In this document: in pieces, positions 1 through 11,999 of the stretch
Numbering within the stretch: the first letter of the stretch is position 1
Layout: every line of letters begins with the position of its first letter
Origin: Ephydatia muelleri
Taxonomy: Eukaryota > Porifera > Demospongiae > Spongillida > Spongillidae
Assembly (NCBI GenBank): GCA_013339895.1
Contig: JABACO010000004.1
Coordinates: 6,335,582 to 6,399,581 of the forward strand
Length of the DNA stretch: 64,000 bases
Direction of reading: 5' to 3'
The notes under the pieces: model-generated
Database searches by the model: none
What the model was told of the DNA's origin: nothing
Seen by the model: only the letters and a program-made list of their open reading frames with translations
Program-made: the position numbers and the translations under genes

Positions 1-1500
1 AAAAAACACGTTATGTCCCTTCTCGGAGAAACAATGCCATGTAATGTTACTCCAATGGTGGCAGTGATGCCTGAACCAAATTGCATGGGTGTGGCTTTTT
101 CGGTTGTAAGTCATTGTTAATCATTTGTATTTGTGTGGTTTCCTAAAGGGGTGGGTGGGGTCATGGTGGAATGTGAGGATGACACCTTGGCCTCCTACTC
201 AGAAAACGAAAAAGAAATGGAGAAGGCTGAGAGAGCAGTGGAATGGAAGATGGCCAAGAAGCGCAAGCTGCACGATGTCAGGGTGAGAGAGGAGGCGGCC
301 ACCAGATAGGACACAGCTCCCAACCTACACAGCAATTAAGCTCCCCCAACCCTCAAGATGGTGGGTGGCATGGGGTTCCCAGGCCCATGGGGTCATGTTT
401 TCACTGTGGTGAGCTGGACCACTTCGGTGTGTGAAGGTGTGGGCCAGTGTGCTGTATAGCGTTGACTAGAAGTAGCTGTAAAACAATCAAGCCCGATGTG
501 GAATGTCTTAGGTAGAATAATATCCATGGGTATAGCAGTGGGTGTGGCATGTCTTAGGTAGAATAATATCCATGGGTATAGCAGTGGGTGTGGCATGTCT
601 TAGGTAGAATAATATCCATGGGTGTAGCAGTGGGTGTGGCATGTCTTAGGTAGAATAATATCCATGGGTATAGCAGTGGGTGTGGCATGTAGCCAGGTTC
701 ATGACATGGGCATTGTATGCGTTGTTGGAAACCTGGCAAGCATGGTAGCATAGAGCTTCAGATTTGGACAGAATGCCTTGATGAGTTTAATGCACAACCA
801 ATATGGCATAGGCCAGCTGCAGCTAGGTGTGTGTACTCAGATGCTAGCGACACAGGGTAAGGTGGGTATGCAGTAGAGCATGGCATGCATATCGCTCAGG
901 GCAACTGGTTGCCAGATGAAGATATGCAGAGGGAAATAATGACAGGGGGGAGGGTGCTAGAAGCTCTCCAGAAGCAGTAGAATCATGGATTCACTGTAGA
1001 CTGGCATGGGGAGAGCAACTGGTGGGGTCCACCTCCCATACCAAGGGTTATTAGGCATGCTGAGAAATATGGAGCCCATGGGACACTGTTGTTGGGAATC
1101 TGTCCTATGATGTGGCCAGCTGGGCACCATTTAAAGTGAGCACATGGGCATGGCCACTGTAAGAGAGGTTGGTCAGACCTTTCAGAGCAGACTCACACTT
1201 GTTTAGCTGGAGGTTCCCCAATACGACAGTGCTTTGCAATGAGAATATACTTTGGTGTTGGATTGCAGTGTGTATCCTACACTGTACCAGCAACAGTGTT
1301 GAGGAGCCGAGCAGAGAGCACCACCAAGAAATACCTTGGGGCCTACCAACGCTGGAGACCCTGGGCCGATGCAAGACAAGGAGTGCCATACTTCCAAGTG
1401 CAGGGAGCTTCATCTGGTGCTGTACGCGTAGCACCTCAGTGAGTCCACTGAGTCCAAAAGCTAGGACGGTATCTCATGGTAGCATGGGTTGGAGGGGCTC
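1..1500 (+). pseudogene. Decayed tyrosine-recombinase element, 5' part, copy 1
   Basis: This stretch carries broken remains of a mobile element protein. At about 396-425 it encodes CFHCGELDHF, the first three ligands of a gag-type zinc knuckle, and a stop codon falls where the last Cys should be. At 1276-1440 it encodes RAESTTKKYLGAYQRWRPWA, which resembles the N-terminal core-binding domain of XerD-like tyrosine recombinases found in animal DIRS/Ngaro- and Crypton-type elements. Stops and frameshifts interrupt the rest. The same sequence recurs at 43873-45580 and a short piece (about 62520-62650) follows the third TRIM gene. No reverse transcriptase was recognised, so the element class is not settled. 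The assignment rests on family resemblance. Confidence 0.6.
503..688. repeat. 46-bp tandem repeat, four units
   Basis: Four nearly identical 46-bp units (each containing CATGTCTTAGGTAGAATAAT) stand head to tail. The corresponding place in the second copy (about 44616-44665) has a single unit, so the expansion is specific to this copy of the duplication. Confidence 0.9.
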
Positions 1501-1559
1501 CAGCTATCTTCTCTTTCTCTTTGACTCCCTACCTACCAATCCGTCTCCCTCCCTTATCT

Positions 1560-2412
1560 TCCTTCTCACTTTCCTCCTTCCCACTCCTTCCTCCTTCCCA
1601 CTCCTTCCTCCTTCCCACTCCTTCCTCCTTCCCACTCCTTCCTCCTTCCCACTCCTTCCACCCCTCCTCCTTCCCACTCCGTCCACCCCTCCTCCCTTCC
1701 TCTCCTTCCCACTCCTTCCTCCTTCCCCCTCCTTCCTCCTTCCCACTCCTTCTCTCTTCCCACTCCTTCCTCCTTCCCACTCCTTCCTCCTTCCCACTAC
1801 CTTCCTCCTTCCCACTCCTTCCTCCTTCCCACTCCTTCCTCCTTCCCACTCCTTCCTCCTTCCCACTCCTTCTCGCTTCCCACTCCTTCCTCCTTCCCAC
1901 TCCTTCCTCCTTCCCACTCCTGCCTCCGTCCCACTCCTTCCTCCTTCCGACCTCCTTCCTCCTTCCCACTCCTTCCTCCTTCCCACTCCTTCCTCCTCCT
2001 CCTCTCCTCCTTCCTCTCTTCCCACTCCTTCCTCCTTCCCACTCCTTCCTCCTTCCCACTCCTTCCTCCTGTCCTCCTTCCTCACTTCCACTCCTCCTCC
2101 TTCCACTCCTCCTCCTTCCCACTACCTTCCTCCTTCCCACTCCTTCCTCCTTCCACTCCTTGCCCCACTCCTTTCCCACTCCTTCGTCCTTCCCACCTCC
2201 TTCCTTCCCACTCCTTCCTCTCCTTCCCCCCCTCTTCCCCCTCCTTCCTCCTTCCCACTCCTTCCTCATCCCACTCCTTCCTCCTTCCCCCTCTTCCTCC
2301 TTCCCCCTCCTTCCTCCTCCCACTCCCCTCTTCCCACTCCTTGCCCTTCCTCCTTCCCCTCCCTCCTTCCCACTCCCTCCTTCCCACTCCTTCCTCCCCC
2401 CTCCTTCCACCC
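1560..2412. repeat. Pyrimidine satellite, unit about CTCCTTCCCA, copy 1
   Basis: About 850 bp of near-pure C/T on the plus strand, built from a unit close to CTCCTTCCCA. All six frames are partly open, giving Ser/Pro/Leu-rich or Gly/Glu/Arg-rich translations that are not genes. Sequence just before it (tatcttctctttctctttgactccc) is a diverged form of the CCDC47 intron at 4830-4950, so the array appears to have grown from intron sequence. A sister array lies at 45960-46520. Mirror-symmetric polypyrimidine DNA of this kind can form triplex structures. Confidence 0.9.
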
Positions 2413-2589
2413 CCCCTCCCCTGGTGGATGGTGGTGAAGATGAGGGTGATTATGGTGTGGGGATGTGTAGTCAGGGGAGGGAGCAGTGGTTATGGTGATA
2501 TGCAGGGTAGTGAAGAGAGGTGGTGGAAGATGAGGTGGGTAGGGGTGAGGTTGAGGTGGGTAGCTATAGGTTGAGGTGGGTAGGCAGGA

Positions 2590-2765
2590 GACACACAGAC
2601 ACACATACACACACTTACACACACATACACACCACATACACACACATGCACACACATACACACACAAATACGCACACACACACATATACTCACACACACA
2701 CATACACACATACACACATACACACACATACACAGACACACACATTCATACACACACACACCATG
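2590..2765. repeat. (CA)n microsatellite, imperfect
   Basis: Imperfect CA/CACACATA repeat, which recurs at 46685-46818 in the second copy of the duplicated segment. It directly precedes the candidate exon ending at 2908. Confidence 0.95.
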
Positions 2766-2769
2766 TACC

Positions 2770-2908
2770 ATGTCGAAGCAATGGAAGAGTTCCTTGTGTG
2801 TCCAACGAAATACGTGACTGCATAGACAACCAGACTTGCCACAACCACCAGTTCGAGCAGTCAGCCTCCCAGAACGGCTTGAGATGGACATTGGACTCCG
2901 CTATCAAC
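2770..2908 (+). other. Candidate coding exon, Cys-rich, unassigned (copy 1)
   Basis: One frame is open through this stretch and ends at a good donor (ATCAAC|gtatgt). It encodes a Cys-rich segment with C-x8-C spacing (CRSNGRVPC) followed by further Cys in RDCIDNQTC, and ends LRWTLDSAIN. The copy at about 46825-46963 keeps the frame and donor and changes one Cys to Ser (RDSIDNQTC). The acceptor is not clear because a CA repeat precedes it. It lies upstream of the CCDC47 exons on the same strand, but the segment does not resemble any part of CCDC47 that I know. No family assigned. Confidence 0.35.
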
Positions 2909-3103
2909 GTATGTGTGTGTGAGTGTGTCTATGTGTATGTGTCCTATTTCTTGTTTCTGCTCTGTTATCATCAACCTGTTAGTCACACTTTCTTACTGCA
3001 CAATACTGCATCTTTGTCATTTGATCTTATTCCACGCCTATCCCCATGTTCACTTGCAATACTATGTCGCTAAACACCTGCCCTATGCTTTCACTAGATC
3101 ATT

Positions 3104-3168
3104 TGTGTGTGTGTGTGTGTGTGTATGTGTGCACCTCTTTTCAACCTGTGTTCAGGTTGAAAAGAGGT

Positions 3169-3203
<35 letters not shown>
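3104..3203. repeat. Perfect palindrome flanked by (GT)n and (AC)n
   Basis: Arms GCACCTCTTTTCAACCTG at 3131-3148 and its exact reverse complement at 3153-3170 are separated by TGTT. The arms extend outward into GT repeat on the left and AC repeat on the right, so the whole stretch of about 100 bp can fold back on itself. The palindrome is retained at 47182-47221 in the second copy. Confidence 0.9.
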
Positions 3204-3204
<1 letters not shown>

Positions 3205-3849
3205 CAGAGGTAGAGGTACTTCAGAAGAACTTTTCCTACAGTGTATGTTGGTATGTTGTGTGATATGTATCAGCTCCACCACACACAATCTGTGGCCACA
3301 AACTCTTCATGTTCATCAAGCTCTTTATTCCTGTATCTTTTTTTATCTCAAATCGACAGACCACCCACCACACCCCTCCTCCCACATCCTGCCATTACTT
3401 TCATCCCACCCTCCTCTCCATCCACCATCACACCATCTCCATCCACCATCCACCCACCTCTCCATCCACCATCACACCATCTCCATCCACCATCCACCCA
3501 CCTCTCCATCCATCATCCACACCATCTACCACTCCTTTCCACCCACCATCCCTCTCTCCACCATCCCACACTCCCTACAAACCTCCTCTACACATTCTCC
3601 CTCTCATCCTTCCCACTTGTCAAGTGCTTTCCTTCTCCACATTCCTCCATTACCTTCTTCTCCTTCACATCCTCTCCCCCCTATGTTATTTTCCGCAGAA
3701 CAAAATAAATTGGCCATCCATTGTAGAGTGGAAATGTGGTGAATTTTTATTTAGACACCTCGACTACTAGTTTTTAGTTCCTTGAAACTTTTGTATATCT
3801 CTTGCAAGGCCCCATCTCTACCCATTGCTTCCACCTTTCCAACTAACAG

Positions 3850-6800
3850 CTCCAGCGGAGGCAAGATCTGTTCACTTTGCTGCTGTCTCTGGTACGCCCC
3901 TCCCCAGATACTGTTGTAAGTCCTATCCCCATCACCTTTGTGCAAGGCCGCAAGTTGAATCCTGTGTTCAAACTTTCATTTCCTGCACCCATCCTCCCTC
4001 ATTTCCCAACCACAATCCACCCCCTCCCCACTCCCCTTTCCCCACCTCCCACTCCCCCTTCCCCCACCTCGTATTTCTTCCCTGCCCTTCCCTCTCCACT
4101 TTCCCTCTTCACTTCCCACCCTCACTCTCCTCTCTGTATTCCTTCCTCTACCTCTTCCCCATCACCGCCTCATCATCCAACCCTTTTAGATGCTCACCTT
4201 TCAGCCAGCAGCTGATGATATGGACAATATGGTGCTGGCTCTGGGCCAGAAGAAGACCATCCTTAAGCAGAGCAAGGACCTTGAGGATTTGGTGTGTGGG
4301 TTAGCATGATTGGGGGAGGGTGTGTGTGGGAGGGGTAAGAGTCCCAGTTTGAATTGATGCAGCATTTTCACAGAGACCTCTGGTACACATTTGTGTGTAC
4401 ATGTGTGTGTATGTGTGTGGCTCTGTTTGTAGTGTGTGTGTTGGTGTATTTATGTGTGTGTGGTGAATGTGTGTAGGACTTCAGCCCCCTTTCCCTCCCA
4501 CCATCATTCCTTCCTCCTCTGCCTTTCCCTCCCTCTCCCAGAAACATTACTCCACCATTGTGCGCACCAAAGACCTTGACTCCTCCCTGATGGTCGTTTC
4601 GGATTCCTCAGAGGCCGTCACCCTCCTGCTGTCCAATCAGATTGTTGCATTTCTCAACAAGAATACCTCCTCCGTTGAGTACATCCACCTGAGTGACCTC
4701 CACACTGGTGCTGCTCGTGACAGGTGAGAAATGGTCCCTTCCCTTCATCCCTCCTCCAACCCACTCACCTGCCCACAGTCCTTATCACACCCTCTCTCAT
4801 CATTGCTCTATATCCTCGCACATTGTATTATTTATCTTCTCCTTCTCTTTGACTCCTTCCCTACCCATCCTTTTCCCCATTCCCTCATCTTCCTTCTCTC
4901 CCTCCTCCCCATACCTTCCCTTCCTCCACCCATTGCAATTGTCCTCCCCTGCAGTGATGATGCAGAGAGTGTGGCGGACAAAGAGCCTCAAAAGTGGCTT
5001 CAATTTTCATACCGGGGTGAGTGGAACAAGAATTCTTTTTGTCTTCAATTGTATTGAATTCCAGACGTGAAGCTGTGTTTTCTTGAGCCTTGAGCCTTAG
5101 TGTGGCTTGAGCTGTAATGTTGCGTGCTCTGGCATTTGATGGTATGACCCCATCATCAATGCCACTGTATGGAGGAGGTGGTGGTATGACCCCATCATCA
5201 GTGCCACTGTATGGAGGAGGTGATGGCATGACCCCATCATCAGTGCCACTGTATGGAGGAGGTGGTGGTATGACCCCATCATCAGTGCCACTGTATGATG
5301 GAGGAGGTGATAGTATGACCCCATCATCAGTGCCACTGTATGGAGGAGGTGATAGTATGACCCCATCATCAATGCCACTGTATGGAGGAGTAGTCTCGTA
5401 CCCAGACCCTGATTCCCACAGCTGCGGATGGATTACATCACCGCTCTTTCCACGTAGCGGTGATGTAATCCATCCGCAGCTGTGGGAAACAGGGTCTGGG
5501 TACGAGACTAATGGAGGAGGTGGTGGTATGACCCCATCATCAGTGCCACTGTATGGAGGAGGTGGTGGTATGACCCCATCATCAGTGCCACTGTATGGAG
5601 GAGGTGATGGTATGACCCCATCATCAGTGCCACGGTATGGAGGAGGTGGTGGTATGACCCCATCATCAGTGTCACTGTATGGAGCAGGTGGTGGTATGAC
5701 CCCATCATCAGTGCCACTGTATGGAGGAGGTAGTGGTATGACCCCATCATCAGTGCCACGGTATGGAGGAGGTGGTGGTATGACCCCATCATCAGTGTCA
5801 CTGTATGGAGCAGGTGGTGGTATGACCCCATCATCAGTGCCACTGTATGGAGCAGGTGGTGGTATGACCCCATCATCAGTGCCACTGTATGGAGGAGGTG
5901 GTGGTATGACCCCATCATCAGTGCCACTGTATGGAGGAGGTGATGGCATGACCCCATCATCAGTGCCACTGTATGGAGGAGGTGGTGGTATGACCCCATC
6001 ATCAGTGCCACTGTATGGAGGAGGTGATGGTATGACCCCATCATCAGTGCCACTGTATGGAGGAGGTGATGGCATGACCCCATCATCAGTGCCACTGTAT
6101 GGAGGAGGTGGTGGTATGACCCCATCATCAGTGCCACTGTATGGAGGAGGTGATGGTATGACCCCATCATCAGTGCCACTGTATGGAGGAGGTGGTGGTA
6201 TGACCCCATCATCAGTGCCACTGTATGGAGGAGGTGATGGTATGACCCCATCATCAGTGCCACTGTATGGAGGAGGTGGTGGTATGACCCCATCATGGTT
6301 GGTATCAAACTGAGTTGTAATAAATAGACTGCAGGTGTTTCTGGTTCTAATAAAAGGCGTGATGATTCGTCAGACATTGTGGTGGGAAAAGAAACCAGTG
6401 AAATTAGTTAGTAGATTTATTGAGAAAGGAATATTGGTATTGTGTGGTACAAGGTACAGTCCAGGTGCAGTGTGGAACAGTGTGGAAACAATAGCTAAAT
6501 AGCCCTACGTTTGTCTGTATTTCGTTTGTCTGTATTTCGTTTGTCTGTATTTCTAATTTTAGGTCCATTCTATTGTGCATCCTGTAGTCCTGATAGTGTA
6601 GCCATTTTAGCTGTACTATTGGAGGTATTTCATTATATAGGTGAATTGAAAACTGATTGATACAAGTACATTTCTTTATTCATGACAGTGAGATGGGAGG
6701 GTAGAGGGTGATGATTTAATCAATGATTGGACAACCTGAGTTCCAAGTACTAATGCCTCCTCCCCATTCCACAGTGACGAGTGCCCAGGATCCCCAGTCC

Positions 6801-8597
6801 TTTGTCCAGTTTGCCCTGTCTCTGCTGGATCATGTTAAGTCCATAAGGCTCGGCCGAGAGGTGGGTGCGTAGTGTTTTCACACCATCTCTTTAATTGTGA
6901 AACATTTGTTGTGGCTTCATGGTGTGTACATTGTGCATGTACGTGTGGGCATATTTGCTTGTGTGTGTGTGTGTGTGTGTGTGGTACATATGTGTGTCTG
7001 CATGTGCGTAATTATGCATATGGATCGTTTCTGTGAAAAGGGACCTAATGCATGGTTTTTCAAGATTTCAAATTTTTGGATAATTAAAAGTCTGAAATGT
7101 CCTCTACACATTGCTTCTTACGCACTGAGAATTGGAGTATCTGTTGTGGAGTCGGAAGGCTCTGAATTTTTAATTAATGCAAGCATAACATTTCTATTGC
7201 GTGTACTGGAAATTTTATAATACATGCATTGTGTCTTTTTGTGTAGACACGATCCCATATGTATATGTGTGTTTGTACATGCACATAATGATGGACAAAA
7301 GTTGTTACATCATGAAAGCAGTCGCAATTCAATGCAATAGTCTGGCCCCTCCCCTCCCCCTAACTTAGTTTAATATAGATGGATCCAGTAGATCATTCCT
7401 GGATATGTGCATGTACATGGCCTTCTAATTCTGGCCCTTGGGTCACCACTTTTGGCAGGTTAGACTGTACCTGTTTCATACATTGCAACTCCATCCTCCT
7501 CACCTAGCTATATGGTTTCCCCATCCTCCTCACCCAGCTATATGGTTCCCCCATCCTCTTCACCCAGCTATGTGGTTCCCCCATCCTCCTCACCCAGCTA
7601 TATGGTTCCCTCATCCTCCTCACCCAGCTATATGGTTCCCTCATCCTCCTCACCCAGCTATATGGTTCCCCCATCCTCCTCACCCAGCTATGTGGTTCCC
7701 CCATCCTCCTCACCCAGCTATGTGGTTCCCCCATCCTCCTCACCAGCTATGTGGTTCTCCCATCCTCCTCACCCAGCTATGTGGTTCCCTCATCCTCCTC
7801 ACCTAGCTATATGGTTCCCTCATCCTCCTCACCCAGCTATATGGTTCCCCCATCCTCCTCACCCAGCTATGTGGTTCCCCCATCCTCCTCACCCAGCTAT
7901 GTGGTTCTCCCATCCTCCTCACCCTGCTATGTGGTTCCCCCATCCTCCTCACCAGCTATGTGGTTCTCCCATCCTCCTCACCCTGCTATGTGGTTCCCCC
8001 ATCCTCCTCACCCAGCTATGTGGTTCCTCACCTACTGTATAGCTATGCAGAGACGTTTCAGTGTATTGTGAAATGGGGATCTGGTGGCTTGCACATGTCT
8101 AGTTGCTGACTAATTAGAACTAATAGTGTGTAGGTCACTTTCAGTCTGGTTATCTTGCTAGAGATTTGGTTATCTGGTTAGACATTTTAGGAGTTGACCT
8201 GGTTCATTGAGTCATGAGGCCACTTTTGTAGGGCAAAGAAAAAGTGCAGAAGGGTCGATTGAAGGTGACACAGAACTTGGAGAAACTGCAGCACTCCCAG
8301 AGACAAGAGGTGTGTGTGTGTTCATATGTGGGTCTGTACCTGTGCGTATGTGTGTTGGCAAGGTAATGTATGACTGGCTGCACAGCAAAGAAAGGAAGAC
8401 AAAAAGAAGGCAGAAAAGGTGAAGATGCTGAATGAGCCAGACCCTGAGAAAACAAGGAAGTGGGAGGTATACGTATGTGTGTGTTTCCGGCCATCATTGG
8501 TTAGCTTTCAAAACCCCACCACATGGCAATGCATAGGAGAAAGAACACCTTGAAGAAGATGGGACCCAAAATGAAGCAGATGAAAATAAAGGGTTAA
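3850..8597 (+). CDS. CCDC47: CCDC47, eight 3' exons (C-terminal part)
   Basis: CCDC47 is an ER membrane protein of the PAT complex, which helps fold multipass membrane proteins at the translocon. Exons read from the sequence with GT-AG borders and compatible phases are 3850-3915, 4190-4291, 4542-4723, 4955-5016, 6775-6860, 8232-8309, 8386-8466 and 8505-8597. Diagnostic matches to the animal family are RRQDLFTLLLSLVRPSPDTV, DDMDNMVLALGQKKTIL, SVEYIHLSDLHTG, LLDHVKSIRLGRE, LQHSQRQE, LNEPDPEKTRKWE and the basic tail KKMGPKMKQMKIKG before the stop. The signal peptide, acidic region and membrane segment are not in the window, so upstream exons are missing or lie elsewhere. The last acceptor (GGTTAG|CTTT) was chosen because it alone keeps the KMKQMKIKG frame. 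Long introns hold two minisatellites. A truncated second copy lies at 47803-48965. Confidence 0.88.
5142..6297. repeat. 42-bp minisatellite in CCDC47 intron, copy 1
   Basis: Roughly 25 units of 42 bp containing ATGACCCCATCATCAGTGCC, varying mainly at GGTGGT/GGTGAT. Because 42 is a multiple of three, long frames stay open on both strands (for example repeats of MTPSSVPLYGGGGG). It lies between the exons ending at 5016 and starting at 6775, so the translations are presumably meaningless. The sister array at 49086-49366 has only about seven units. Confidence 0.95.
5393..5508. mobile_element. Palindromic MITE with TA target duplication
   Basis: A 116-bp element with 53-bp inverted arms (5393-5445 and 5456-5508, one mismatch) and a 10-bp loop. 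It is flanked by TA on both sides (5391-5392 and 5509-5510) and inserted inside the 42-bp minisatellite. Termini begin GTCTCGTACCCAGACCCTG. A TA duplication and near-perfect palindrome fit a Tc1/mariner-mobilised foldback MITE. No transposase is encoded. The array in the second copy lacks it. Confidence 0.9.
7030..7135 (+). repeat. Dispersed repeat, also inverted at 43790-43905
   Basis: The stretch containing AAAGGGACCTAATG, TTTTTCAAGAT, AAAAGTCTGAAATGT and TACACATTGCTTCT recurs on the opposite strand at about 43790-43905, and its end is seen again at positions 1-35. It marks the left border of both copies of the large duplicated segment. No coding capacity; class not identified. Confidence 0.6.
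7497..8034. repeat. 30-bp minisatellite in CCDC47 intron
   Basis: About 18 units of 30 bp (CATCCTCCTCACCCAGCTAT followed by ATGGTTCCCC), some units 1 bp shorter. It lies between the CCDC47 exons ending at 6860 and starting at 8232. Open frames through it are by-products of the unit length. Confidence 0.95.
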
Positions 8598-11492
8598 ATT
8601 GTTACATCTTCTGCCTGTGTTACACTTGATTATGCTCGCGTTCTGTGCATTGTGGCGAATAATTTAATCCAAAGATATTATTTTTGTGCATCCGGTTTAC
8701 TTTTGATTGGAAGTCTATACATCGTAATCACTGCAGTATAGAGGGCAGGAGGGCCCTTCATGTAATGCCCCTCCCCTTTCTATAATACTATTACTTGGTA
8801 CGGAGATGGGGTTGTTGTCAAGTTTAACCCCGCCTTGAGATACTGCAAAGTGATGGCGTCGATCATTGCTCACAAGTCACAACGGCATGGGGTTTATGAA
8901 GTCGACTAGTCCTCTAAACGCCTCTGCAATTTTCCCCTTTCAACGTTACATTTGTAAGGACAGATGCTCGATCAGTTCTGTCCTTTTCTTATACATGAAG
9001 CTTGCATTTGCATGGTTTTGTAGCACATTCCTTCCTGCCCATGGTACCTTTCACTAAGACTTAGTAATCCACCATTTGCAATCTCTTTCACTTTGTTGCG
9101 CATTTTCATTTGTGTCTATTAAAAGGCAATACGCAGTCGAGTGATACTCCTTTTGGTAATGCAGACAGTGGTCTTACATCTTCAGACATGACATATTCTG
9201 CAGGACGTGGCCCTCATGCATGCATTAGCAAGCACAAAGACCTGTTACTGTCTTTATTTATAATACGAATATGTGGCAAATTTTTATTGTGAATCGCGCT
9301 ACCGAATCGCTTGTGGAAACATTGGAGCAAAAAAACGCGTAAGTATTTGTAAAAAGCTAGAGGAAGGATTGGTGGGAAGTGGACGATGGAGCTGATTTGG
9401 TGTCCGTGTTTTTGCTACCCGATCCGAAAAAGGATTTCGCACAGTGGCGCTTCCTTTTCATTGGAGTTTGAAAGTTTAAGTACTACTCGTGGTTTGTTCT
9501 CATACTATAGAGACAATATAGTAGCAGGATTGGAAGTTGACGCACTTAAATACTTAGCTAGCGTATCCTTGGCAGTGGCGTCTATGGGGAGGGGGGGGGG
9601 GGGGGGCTTAAAGTTTTTATCGTAACTAGAACACACCTAAGAATTGTTTTCTACGGCTAATACTGTAGCACTAATATATCATCTGTTTGTTTATGGCAAT
9701 GTAGAATTTTCCTGCATGGGTCATGGTGGACCTCAGATAGGGATTAAGCCTTCTCAATGTGGAGAAGGAAGTACCTTTCAGCTCTTCCTGGATAATTAAT
9801 ATTCACAATATCTATGAGTGTCCTAACGTTAGTGACACTCTTCAAGCTGGAAAATGCGAGTGATGTTTGTCTCATTTCAGCTACAAGATCCGCTAGCTAG
9901 CATGTCCATCTGCCAAACAACTTTTTCCCGTCAATATCCTTCTTGTAGAATTCGAGCAGAGTTGATGCTGTACTTGACTGTGTAGCGCATCCTGAATTTG
10001 GAAATGCATTTGAATTTGAAGAGACAAGTGATGCAGAAGTGTTCTTATACAGATACAATAGGTAAACTCATCTATAAAGGTGCCGTGGCAATGGTTGGCG
10101 CATCTGTGCTGGATGGTACACGATCCGTGGAAATCTCAGATTTGGTCACACACGACTTATTCGCAAAAAGGAGTTATTGCGACGCTTCATGCTCAAACGG
10201 TGGGCACCACATCGCGGAGAAAGTACTGTGCATAAATTAGTTATGCAAAACGTGTGGGTGGGGGGTAGATACTTCCCCTCCCCCCCCTTCCCACCTTGAA
10301 ATCTCGGGGGGAGGGGGAGAACCCTCCATGCCCCCCCCCCCCCTGTTTTGATGCATATGCTAGATAGATATGCTGGAAAAACAAGAGCTATGAATTGCAT
10401 GTAGGCTAATATAAAAAGTATGCATTAGTCAAATCAGTATTGATAGTGCTATTTGTTGATCACTTTGCTGTAATGTTTTAGCTTACTGTTTAAGAGATTC
10501 AAGAGAAAATCCAATGGCCCTTCGCCAAATATGCACCTCTTTTCACCAATTAAGAGGTGTGATTACCTCGGATGTCCCATGCACGCATAGGTATGTGATC
10601 CACTTCCAATCCCTTACTGCATGTGTTATCTCTGATCATACCATTTGTCAGCCATGCATTTGGATCATGGGTGTGATATTCCCAACCATACGCTCTCTCT
10701 GAGACGACACATAGTAACCTCTTGCGTGACACGAAGTACCATCTACATGCTGGGTGTGCTTTCGAGGTCACATGTGGTCATAGGTTATTAACCGATTATA
10801 CGCAGAAGATGCTAATTTGCGTCCACTCAGCTCTGGCGGTACAGCATGTACTCGGACAGTACTCCACGACATTTCCAGTGGTTATAGACGGCCGTAAACG
10901 TGTCATTGCTACCAACAGGTTAGTTCAATAGCTATATCATACAGTCTTCATGTAGGGGGATGGATGCAGCGCATGATAAGGTCTGATACTGCATTCTCAG
11001 CGCACATACACGGCTATCAACACATTACTATATACGTACATTCATCGTTTGCTAACAACGCATCCCTAAGTACACTCAGCGTACAGCCATGTATGCACCC
11101 ACACACAACACCAAGTCCACTCAGCGTACAGTATACGCTCTACCATGCAGCTACCTACATAACTACATACAATACTAAGGATCGTCTCTGGTTCAAAAGC
11201 GTTCACGTCGATCACAACTGCATTGCCAGACGCTCATTACGTATTCTGACGCGTAATTGCAAACGTCCGTTAATTTTCCGCGCACGCGCTCGTTGAAATG
11301 TATGGAGTTTGATCAGCCTTGGGGGTTATTGTGGTGTTATTTTCTTTTTGCTGTTGACAATACACCATTGGGACCCCTCTTATGTGTGCACCATTGGGAC
11401 CCCTCTTATATGTGCATATAATGTACAGTCAGGTCACTGATGGAGTCAGTATGTTGTTCTCGGTCCCGTCGCAATAGATCATTCCCGTCGAC
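8598..11492. other. Intergenic DNA without recognisable genes
   Basis: Only short open frames occur here and none resembles a known protein. Visible items are a diverged echo of the METLEPKN-type sequence (at about 9316, ETLEQKNA followed by GTAAGT), a G-run at 9588-9607, and a G/C-homopolymer-rich stretch at 10255-10345. Confidence 0.5.
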
Positions 11493-11500
11493 TTGCACTA

Positions 11501-11819
11501 CAGTGGCGTAGCGTGAGTGTTGTGCGCCCGGGGACATAATGCACTATACTGGCGCCCGCGGGGGGGGGGGGGGGGGGGGGGGGGGTGCTGTCGGCTTCTG
11601 GCCCGGAGGGGAGGGGGGGGGGGTACCTAGCGGAAAAGAGGGAAGGGGAGGAGCCTTATATTATATGAACGGGTTTACAATTGCCCCCGGTATCCGCCCA
11701 TGCGTTTGTGAGTTGTCGTTGACGCGATAATTAATTATCTCTCGTCTATTTCGGCGCCCCCTCAACCCTGCGCCCGGGGACATATGTCTCCCCCTGCCCC
11801 CCCCCTCGCTACGCCACTG
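11501..11819. mobile_element. hAT-type MITE
   Basis: A 319-bp element with termini CAGTGGCGTAGCG and CGCTACGCCACTG. The flanks TTGCACTA (11493-11500) and CTGCACTA (11820-11827) form an 8-bp target duplication with one mismatch. The interior is rich in G and C runs (G-run at about 11561-11585) and codes for nothing. Terminus type and 8-bp duplication are those of hAT superfamily non-autonomous elements. Confidence 0.88.
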
Positions 11820-11999
11820 CTGCACTATTTGTCCTTTATAAGTATTAAATGCATATATTGATTTTTCCAGAATTCAGGGAGATCAAAGGCATTGCCTTAT
11901 ATCGTTCTGAACTTTAATACAAATTTTTAGTCCTCATTTAGTAGTGTCCACATTCAAGTAACTGCATTTATATAGATAAGTATAGAAATCTCAAACAAA

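Noticed and set aside
1169..2498. Ser/Pro/Leu-rich and Gly/Glu/Arg-rich frames of 290-420 codons
   Set aside because: They are low-complexity translations of the pyrimidine satellite joined by chance to recombinase remnant.
5117..6313. Open frames of nearly 400 codons on both strands (MTPSSVPLYGGGGG repeats)
   Set aside because: These are translation of a 42-bp minisatellite inside a CCDC47 intron. The unit length is a multiple of three, and a palindromic MITE is read through as well.
8536..8597. Acceptor GCATAG|GAGAAAG for the last CCDC47 exon
   Set aside because: It puts the conserved KMKQMKIKG tail out of frame with the preceding exon; the acceptor at 8503-8504 keeps it in frame.
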